Source: Mesorhizobium neociceri
GTDB taxonomy: Bacteria; Pseudomonadota; Alphaproteobacteria; Rhizobiales; Rhizobiaceae
Assembly: GCF_013520985.1 (NCBI RefSeq)
Contig: NZ_JACDTY010000005.1
Location: forward strand, 248,001 to 312,000
Length of the DNA stretch: 64,000 nucleotides
Direction: 5' to 3'
The notes beneath the pieces are model-generated. The model had not been told where the DNA came from. It worked only from the letters and a program-made list of their open reading frames with translations, and did no database searches. This document shows positions 58,696-64,000 of the stretch, piece after piece. Both the position numbers and the translations under genes were made by a program. Each line of letters opens with the position of its first letter. Position 1 is the stretch's first letter.

Positions 58696-59976
58696 TCACG
58701 GCGAATGCACCGGCACCTGCGCTGCGGCCGGATGCGCGCCGCCCTTCGGCAGGACTGCCGAGCCGATACTGGTCGGGAGCGGCAGCGGCCGCTCGAAAGC
58801 GCCAAGGAGCGGCATCACGACCAGGAAATGGAAGAAGTAATAGAACGTGCCAACGCGGCCGATGAGGACGAAAAGGCCCTCCGGCTTGTTGGCACCGACC
58901 CAGCCCAAAGCGATGACGTCGATGACCAGGAGCCAGAAGACCCATTTGTAGATTGGCCGGAAGCGGGCACTGCGCACCTTCGATGTATCCAGCCAGGGCA
59001 GAATGAAGAGGACAGCCACGGCCGAGAACATGGCGATGACGCCGGCAAGCTTGTTCGGGATCGAGCGCAAGATTGCGTAGAACGGCAGGAAATACCATTG
59101 CGGCACGACCTCGGCGGGCGTCCGCAGCGGATTAGCTGGGATGAAGGCGTCGGCGGAATTCAGATAGTTCGGCAGGTAGAAGACGAAGAAGGCGAATACC
59201 AGCAGGAAAGCCGCCAAGCCGAGCAGGTCTTTGACCGTGTAGTAGGGGTGGAACGGGATGCTATCTCCCGACCCGTTGCGGTCGATGCCGAGCGGATTGT
59301 TGGAACCGTGCCGATGCAAGGCGACGAGATGCAGCATCACGACGCCGACGATGACGAACGGCAGGAGGTAATGCAGGGCATAGAAGCGTTGCAGCGTCGG
59401 ATTATCGACGGAGAACCCGCCCCAAAGCCACGTGACGATGCTCTCTCCAACCACCGGAATTGCGGAGAACAGGTTGGTGATCACCGTAGCGCCCCAAAAT
59501 CCCATCTGGCTCCATGGCAGGACATAGCCAAGGAACGCGGTCGCCATCATCAGCAGCAGGATGACGACTCCCAGCATCCATAACAGCTCGCGCGGCGCCT
59601 TGTATGACCCGTAATAGAGGCCGCGAAAAATATGGATGTAGGTCGCGATGAAGAAGAACGATGCGCCATTCAGGTGGATGTAGCGGATCATCCATCCGTA
59701 ATTTACGTCGCGCATGATGTGCTCGACGGAGCCAAAAGCGAGGTTCGAATCCGCTGTGTAGTGCATTGCGAGCACAACGCCGGTGAAGATCATGACGACC
59801 AGCATGAACCCGGCCAGCGAACCGAAATTCCACAAGTAGTTCAGATTTCTTGGCGTCGGATAGTCGTTCAATTCATGATTGACGAAGGTGAAAACAGGCA
59901 GTCGGTGGTCGATCCACTGAGCGACGCGGCTGCTTGGCTGACGTCCAGCGACGTCAGCTTTCGATTGGTCTGCCAT
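58696..59976 (-). CDS. Cytochrome b (bc1-type), orphan copy
   Basis: Full-length 426-residue cytochrome b of the bc1 complex type with eight expected transmembrane helices. Heme-ligand histidines appear as [10 protein letters not shown] and RYIHLNG in the first half and [20 protein letters not shown] in the second. The Qo-site signature appears as PEWY-like [18 protein letters not shown]; Gln replaces the usual Glu of PEWY, which is notable because that Glu is important for quinol oxidation in bc1 complexes. No Rieske or cytochrome c1 gene is adjacent. It follows a ChrB-domain gene by 14 bases, with GGAGG before the ATG, so it belongs to the superoxide dismutase-rhodanese operon. A role in electron transfer linked to chromate stress is inferred. 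Confidence 0.9.
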   Translation of the reverse strand: MADQSKADVAGRQPSSRVAQWIDHRLPVFTFVNHELNDYPTPRNLNYLWNFGSLAGFMLVVMIFTGVVLAMHYTADSNLAFGSVEHIMRDVNYGWMIRYIHLNGASFFFIATYIHIFRGLYYGSYKAPRELLWMLGVVILLLMMATAFLGYVLPWSQMGFWGATVITNLFSAIPVVGESIVTWLWGGFSVDNPTLQRFYALHYLLPFVIVGVVMLHLVALHRHGSNNPLGIDRNGSGDSIPFHPYYTVKDLLGLAAFLLVFAFFVFYLPNYLNSADAFIPANPLRTPAEVVPQWYFLPFYAILRSIPNKLAGVIAMFSAVAVLFILPWLDTSKVRSARFRPIYKWVFWLLVIDVIALGWVGANKPEGLFVLIGRVGTFYYFFHFLVVMPLLGAFERPLPLPTSIGSAVLPKGGAHPAAAQVPVHSP

Positions 59977-59990
59977 TCTTCAGCCTCCGC

Positions 59991-60461
59991 TCAGGCCGCC
60001 GCCGGCTTCGTGACGGGTGGCCAGCTATGCGTTTCTGATGTGCGGTGCGAGGCCCAGGCGTAAAGCGCGTCGTAGATGACGAAGCCGTGCTTCAGCACCT
60101 CGTGGTCGTCGGGCGTCACGTCCCGCAGCCCCATGGAGATCGCGAGCAGTCCTGCAGACTGCGGCGTGAGATCGTGCCGATCCGTGTCGGCGCCGCGCAC
60201 GATCGCGGCAATGGTCACGATCGCCGGGTCGCGCTCGAGACCGTATTTCGAGACGAAGGTGTCGAAACTGCAGCCGTCGCCGACATGCGTGAATTCGACG
60301 CCGGGCACATCATACGGCGTCGCGCCCGTTTCCTGGGCAACGGGGATGACCTGATCTGGCGCCACAAAGAGAAACTCCGGTTCCTTGTCGATGAAGCGTG
60401 CAATCAGCCAGGGGCAGGCGATGCGGTCGATGACCGGACGTTCGCGGGTAATCCATTTCAT
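59991..60461 (-). CDS. Small ChrB-domain (chromate resistance) protein
   Basis: Protein of 156 residues corresponding to the C-terminal ChrB domain alone (PF09828-type). It begins MKWITRERPVIDRIACPWLI and shares with the full-length ChrB at 61543 the segments RIACPWLIARFID (there RIACSWLIRRFID), FTHVGDGCSFDTFV (there ITHEGDRCSFEVLL) and HGFVIYDALYAWA. The N-terminal regulatory part of ChrB is missing, so it is probably a cytoplasmic accessory protein rather than a repressor. The ATG at 60461 overlaps the upstream fusion gene's stop (ATGA) and has GAAAGGA before it; the frame's upstream extension overlaps that gene and is rejected. Confidence 0.88.
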   Translation of the reverse strand: MKWITRERPVIDRIACPWLIARFIDKEPEFLFVAPDQVIPVAQETGATPYDVPGVEFTHVGDGCSFDTFVSKYGLERDPAIVTIAAIVRGADTDRHDLTPQSAGLLAISMGLRDVTPDDHEVLKHGFVIYDALYAWASHRTSETHSWPPVTKPAAA

Positions 60462-61432
60462 GACGCAATCCTTTCTTCGCTCATCACCAGAGGGACGGTT
60501 GGCGCGCCGATCGCGTGCCAGGCGGCGATGCCGCCGGAAAGCGCGCTCGCATCGACGCCACGGCGGCGCAGTTCGGCGACCGCGTCGCCGCTGACCTGGA
60601 AGCCGTAGACGCAATAAACGATGACTGGCCTATCCTTCGGCAGTTCATCGGCCCAATCGGCAATGGTCTCGGGAGCGCGGAGCTTGGCTCCCGGCAGCAT
60701 ATCGCTGCGTTTTGCCAGATCGTCGGCGAGGCAGACGTCGAGCACGACGAGATCTTCGCCCTGGTCGAGCCGGGCCCGCAGTTCCTCTGGCGCAACAGTT
60801 GGAACCTTTTCGTCCGATGCAGGTCCTGTTGAAGGATCGCGCTGCGCGACAGCCCGCCGGTGGCGGGCGGCAACCCGCTCCCAATGGATGTTCTTCATGA
60901 ACGCGTCGACATAGGCGCCGGCCTTCGCGCCAAAATCGAGATGATATGCGTGCTCGTACATGTCGAGCGCGAGGATCGGAATGCCGCCAGCGAGGCAGTT
61001 GGTGTGGTCCGCCGCCCATTGGATTGTCAGCCGATCGCGGCGCTCCGACCAGGTCAGCAGGGTCCATCCCGAGCCTCCGGCCTGCGCCTTCGCACAAGCC
61101 ATGAACTTGGCGCGCCATGCGGCCACGCTGCCGAAGTCGCGCTCCAGTGCTGCCGCAAGATCGCCTCCGGCATCGCCGGAACCACCGAGCCCATCGAAAT
61201 AGATCTCGTGCAGGATCGCCGAATTTGCCGCGACCAGCTCTTCGCGCTTCAGCCCGTTGATGTCGAAGACGGGTGCTGCGCCCCAGTCGAGTTCATCGAG
61301 CCGCTGTTCGATAGCGTTGAGGCGGCGAACGGCACCGCCGTAATTGTTTTCGTAATGGCTGGCCAGCAGGCGTTCGGACAGACCGACAAGCCTCGGCGGC
61401 TTGAACGGCAGCGGCATGATCTGGTGGGGCAT
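60458..61432 (-). CDS. Fe/Mn superoxide dismutase fused to a rhodanese domain (ChrC-like)
   Basis: Fusion protein of 324 residues. Residues 1-200 are an iron/manganese superoxide dismutase with all four metal ligands: His26 (LLASHYENNYGG), His75 (ILHEIYFD), Asp157 and His161 (LALDMYEHAYHLDFG). Residues about 210-315 are a rhodanese (sulfurtransferase) domain: VVLDVCLADDLAKR, then VIVYCVYGFQVSGD, where Cys274 is the expected active cysteine, and ALSGGIAAW. Chromate-resistance operons often include ChrC (superoxide dismutase) and rhodanese-type ChrE as separate proteins; here they are one polypeptide. The ATG at 61432 follows GAGGGAAT. It is first in the leftward operon and divergent from chrBA. 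Likely role: detoxifying superoxide from chromate reduction. Confidence 0.9.
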   Translation of the reverse strand: MPHQIMPLPFKPPRLVGLSERLLASHYENNYGGAVRRLNAIEQRLDELDWGAAPVFDINGLKREELVAANSAILHEIYFDGLGGSGDAGGDLAAALERDFGSVAAWRAKFMACAKAQAGGSGWTLLTWSERRDRLTIQWAADHTNCLAGGIPILALDMYEHAYHLDFGAKAGAYVDAFMKNIHWERVAARHRRAVAQRDPSTGPASDEKVPTVAPEELRARLDQGEDLVVLDVCLADDLAKRSDMLPGAKLRAPETIADWADELPKDRPVIVYCVYGFQVSGDAVAELRRRGVDASALSGGIAAWHAIGAPTVPLVMSEERIAS

Positions 61433-61484
61433 AGATTCCCTCGCTCGGCGGCACGGCCCATTCCGTGAGGAGGCGAACGCTATG

Positions 61485-61506
61485 CTTGAATCATAAATGA
61501 TACAAG
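61485..61506. promoter_or_regulatory. Inverted repeat in the chrBA divergent promoter
   Basis: CTTGAATCAT, spacer AA, ATGATACAAG: 10-base arms with one mismatch, in the 110-base gap between the fusion gene and chrB. It is the best candidate operator for the ChrB repressor controlling both transcripts. The adjacent stretch also repeats TTCACTT at 61515 and 61536. Confidence 0.5.
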
Positions 61507-61542
61507 TGTTGCATTTCACTTTGTTCGTGATACGGTTCACTT

Positions 61543-62520
61543 ATGAGTGAGGGGGAATCGCAGGATCAGCGCTGGCTGCTCCTGATCCATCAGCTGCCAA
61601 GCAAGCCCGCCTATTTCCGGGTGAAGATTTGGCGACGGTTGCAAGGCATCGGCGCGGTCGCAGTCAAAAGCACCGTTTACGCCCTGCCTGCCAATGCCGA
61701 GATGCAGGAGGATTTCGAATGGCTTTTGAAGGAGATCGTCGCCGGCGGCGGCGAGGCCATGATGTGCGAGGCACGCCTTGTCGACGGTCTGTCGGACGCG
61801 CAGGTGCGGGCGATGTTCGACGCGGCCCGTGATGCCGACTATGCGGAGATCGCTGGGGAAGCGCGCGAGCTGGCTGCGGCGATTGGGGCCGACGCGACAT
61901 CGGAAAAACACGCAGAAGCGCGACCGCAACTTGGTCGCTTGCGCAAGCGGCTCGCTGAAGTGGTGACGATCGACTTTTTCGGTGCCAGCGGCCGCCTCAC
62001 CGTCGAGGGACTGATCGCCGAACTCGAAATACAGCTTACAGAGGACAAGGCCATGACCAAGGAACCGAAGAAGGCCGCCGAGCCGAGCGAGCTCAAGGGC
62101 CGAATCTGGGTCACGCGCCGGGACGTGCATGTCGACCGCATCGCCTGCAGTTGGCTGATCCGCCGCTTCATCGATGCTGACGCGATCATCCGCTTCGTGG
62201 CGGGCAAGGGATACGTGCCAAAGCACGGGGAATTGCGCTTCGACATGTTCGAAGGCGAAATCACGCATGAGGGCGATCGCTGCAGCTTCGAAGTTCTGCT
62301 TACCCGCTCCGCCATCAACGACCCGGCTCTGCAGGCCATCGCCGAGATCGTCCATGACATCGACCTCAAGGACAACAAGTTCGGCCGCGAGGAGGCGACG
62401 GGGATTGCCAGCCTGATTGCAGGCATCGCCATGGCGAACGAGAGCGACGAGCAGCGGATCGCGCAGGGCGCTCCTGTCTTCGACAACCTCTACCAATATT
62501 TCCGCAAGAAACGCGGATGA
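61543..62520 (+). CDS. chrB: ChrB chromate-sensing regulator
   Basis: Protein of 325 residues typical of ChrB, the chromate-responsive regulator. The N-terminal 150 residues (WLLLIHQLPSKPAYFRVKIW, KSTVYALPANAEMQEDFEWL) form the DNA-binding/regulatory part. The C-terminal part from about residue 185 is the ChrB domain (WVTRRDVHVDRIACSWLIRR, FVAGKGYVPKHGELRFDMFE, EITHEGDRCSFEVLL). It is divergent from the SOD-rhodanese operon and precedes chrA with an ATGA overlap. The ATG at 61543 has no obvious ribosome-binding site, so translation may be leaderless or start codon choice may differ; the family N-terminus supports this start. Confidence 0.93.
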   Translation: MSEGESQDQRWLLLIHQLPSKPAYFRVKIWRRLQGIGAVAVKSTVYALPANAEMQEDFEWLLKEIVAGGGEAMMCEARLVDGLSDAQVRAMFDAARDADYAEIAGEARELAAAIGADATSEKHAEARPQLGRLRKRLAEVVTIDFFGASGRLTVEGLIAELEIQLTEDKAMTKEPKKAAEPSELKGRIWVTRRDVHVDRIACSWLIRRFIDADAIIRFVAGKGYVPKHGELRFDMFEGEITHEGDRCSFEVLLTRSAINDPALQAIAEIVHDIDLKDNKFGREEATGIASLIAGIAMANESDEQRIAQGAPVFDNLYQYFRKKRG

Positions 62521-62537
62521 CCGCAAGGACTCGAACA

Positions 62538-63953
62538 ATGGCCAATCCGGAGCAATCCGTCTCGACGCCGCCATCACTGGCCGAAGCCCACGACCATGGC
62601 GTTTCGTTCGCGGACGCCATGGGCGTATGGGCCCGCGTTGCAATGCTCAGCTTCGGCGGCCCGGCCGGCCAGATCGCCATGATGCATCGGATCATCGTCG
62701 AGGAAAAACGCTGGATCGGCGAGACCAGGTTCCTGCATGCGCTCAACTACTGCACGCTGCTGCCCGGCCCGGAGGCACAGCAATTGGCGATCTATATCGG
62801 CTGGCTCATGCACAAGACCAGAGGTGGTCTTGTCGCGGGGATCTTGTTCGTGTTGCCCGGGGCGATCGCCATCATGGCGTTGAGCTGGATCTACGCGATC
62901 TTTGGCAATGTCGGCGCCGTTCAGGCGCTTTTCTTCGGCCTGAAGGCGGCGGTTCTGGCCATCGTGCTCGAAGCGGTCCTGCGGATCGGCAGGCGGGCGC
63001 TCAGGAACAACGTGATGGTCGGACTCGCTGCGGCCGCCTTCGTCGCTCTCTTCTTCTTCGATGCGCCGTTTCCGCTGGTCATTTTGGTCGCGGGTATAAT
63101 CGGATTCGTCGGCGGGAGAGCGGGCTGGGCTTCATTCCGCTCCGGCAATGGCCACGGCAAGGTTGGTGCAAAGCAGGTCGCCGACGCTGATACGGCGCTC
63201 GGCGAAGGCGTGCCTGCACATGCCAGGCCATCCGTCGGCTGGTCACTGAAGATCGCAGCAGTGTGTTTGCTGCTCTGGTTCGTGCCGGTCCTGGCACTTC
63301 TGGTGTTCCTTGGGCAAGGCAATGTATTCACCGACATCGCGATCTTCTTTTCCAAGATGGCAATGGTCACCTTCGGCGGGGCCTATGCGGTCCTCGCCTA
63401 TGTCGCGCAGCAGGGCGTGGATCACTATGGGTGGCTCAAGCCGGGAGAAATGCTGGACGGCCTCGGTATGGCCGAGACCACGCCTGGCCCGCTGATCATG
63501 GTCACCCAGTTCGTCGGCTTCATGGGGGCATACCGGGCGCCGGGTTTGCTCAATCCGCTGGTCGCCGGAACACTCGGTGGTCTGCTCACCACGTGGGTAA
63601 CCTTCGTCCCCTGCTTCCTGTGGATATTCCTCGGCGCGCCGTTCATGGAAACGATGCGCAGCAACAAGGCCTTGTCCGCCGCGCTCTCGACCATCACGGC
63701 AGCGGTGGTCGGCGTGATACTGAATCTCGCGGTGTGGTTCGCGCTTCATGTCCTGTTTCGCGATTTGCATGAGATCAGCTTGCTGGGCATGAGGCTCGAC
63801 GTGCCAGTCCTCAGGTCCATCAACATTCCGTCTCTCGTGCTGACCCTCGGCGCGATGCTTGCGGTATTCCGTTTCAAGATCGGCGTGATCCCGGTGCTAG
63901 CGGCATGTTCGATCCTGGGCGTGCTTTTCGGCGTCGCGATGGGCTCGATCTAG
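62538..63953 (+). CDS. chrA: Chromate efflux transporter ChrA
   Basis: Inner-membrane CHR-family transporter of 471 residues from the ATG at 62538, exporting chromate from the cytoplasm. It has the two homologous CHR halves: the first with MLSFGGPAGQIAMMHRIIVE and LLPGPEAQQLAIYIGWL, the second with MVTFGGAYAVLAYVAQQGVD and GMAETTPGPLIMVTQFVGFM. Both signatures (FGGP and PGP-type) are complete. I prefer this ATG because AAGGA lies eight bases upstream; an in-frame ATG at 62517 overlapping the chrB stop would add MTARTRT and is an alternative. The stop is 47 bases before the window end; nothing further is visible there. Confidence 0.94.
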   Translation: MANPEQSVSTPPSLAEAHDHGVSFADAMGVWARVAMLSFGGPAGQIAMMHRIIVEEKRWIGETRFLHALNYCTLLPGPEAQQLAIYIGWLMHKTRGGLVAGILFVLPGAIAIMALSWIYAIFGNVGAVQALFFGLKAAVLAIVLEAVLRIGRRALRNNVMVGLAAAAFVALFFFDAPFPLVILVAGIIGFVGGRAGWASFRSGNGHGKVGAKQVADADTALGEGVPAHARPSVGWSLKIAAVCLLLWFVPVLALLVFLGQGNVFTDIAIFFSKMAMVTFGGAYAVLAYVAQQGVDHYGWLKPGEMLDGLGMAETTPGPLIMVTQFVGFMGAYRAPGLLNPLVAGTLGGLLTTWVTFVPCFLWIFLGAPFMETMRSNKALSAALSTITAAVVGVILNLAVWFALHVLFRDLHEISLLGMRLDVPVLRSINIPSLVLTLGAMLAVFRFKIGVIPVLAACSILGVLFGVAMGSI

Positions 63954-64000
63954 GCCGATCGTTCTGCTCGGATGCGAGCATCGCAGTCTATTTCGTGTTG

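Noticed and set aside
1..64000. tRNA, rRNA, riboswitch, integrase or insertion-sequence signals
   Set aside because: None was recognised on reading either strand; no cloverleaf ends, transposase motifs or attachment-site duplications were seen.

Overview
The window reads as a chromosomal segment of an alphaproteobacterium in the Rhizobiales, most likely a Mesorhizobium-type organism. The basis is high GC with strong G/C third-position bias, rhizobial-type intergenic palindromic repeats (49305-49431 and 51293-51451), Omp25/RopB-like outer-membrane protein, and a bdhA/adc and dmeRF gene content familiar from rhizobia. The genus is an inference from sequence style, not from a database match. I see no tRNA, rRNA, CRISPR array, transposase or phage gene.

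Layout. (1) 1-4737: an RND efflux operon (permease cut by the window edge, plus its adaptor) read leftward, with a divergent TetR repressor gene and a clear inverted-repeat operator between them. (2) 4739-13551: a leftward operon coding for a DUF3467 protein, a GAF-GAF-TM-HlyD adaptor, a PqqD-like/site-2-protease/HlyD fusion, a short SecA-like ATPase and a signal-peptide-bearing HlyD adaptor; a duplicated Omp25-like outer-membrane barrel lies upstream of it. (3) 13776-18925: a rightward operon of a SAM methyltransferase, a P-loop kinase-like fusion, an unrecognised partner, a radical SAM enzyme and then a SapC-family protein closed by a strong terminator. (4) 19027-49233: one uninterrupted gene of 10,068 codons for a giant repetitive protein with an N-terminal LEPR-XLL motif, several classes of long internal repeat, Calx-beta-like modules and a C-terminal RTX (GDNG / GGxGxD) region.

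Blocks 2-4 together are the most interesting content. A giant surface or secreted protein with no normal Sec signal sits beside a SecA-like ATPase that lacks the domains needed for ordinary translocation, three adaptor-type proteins, a membrane protease carrying a peptide-recognition (PqqD/RRE-like) domain, a radical SAM enzyme and a SapC homologue. No ABC exporter or TolC is present. I propose this is a dedicated, possibly undescribed export and maturation system for the giant protein. The linkage is inference; the individual domains are read directly from sequence.

(5) 49234-54473: rhizobial intergenic repeats, a PiT phosphate transporter, then a ketone-body/polyhydroxybutyrate-type locus (patatin-like hydrolase and acetoacetate decarboxylase, divergent from 3-hydroxybutyrate dehydrogenase). 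(6) 54485-56572: a nickel/cobalt efflux operon (CsoR/RcnR-type repressor with its G-tract operator, DmeF CDF transporter, NicO/RcnA-type permease). (7) 56696-63953: a chromate-resistance region. Rightward chrB-chrA diverges from a leftward operon of an iron/manganese superoxide dismutase-rhodanese fusion, a small ChrB-domain protein, an orphan cytochrome b, a DUF1259 protein and a beta-propeller protein.
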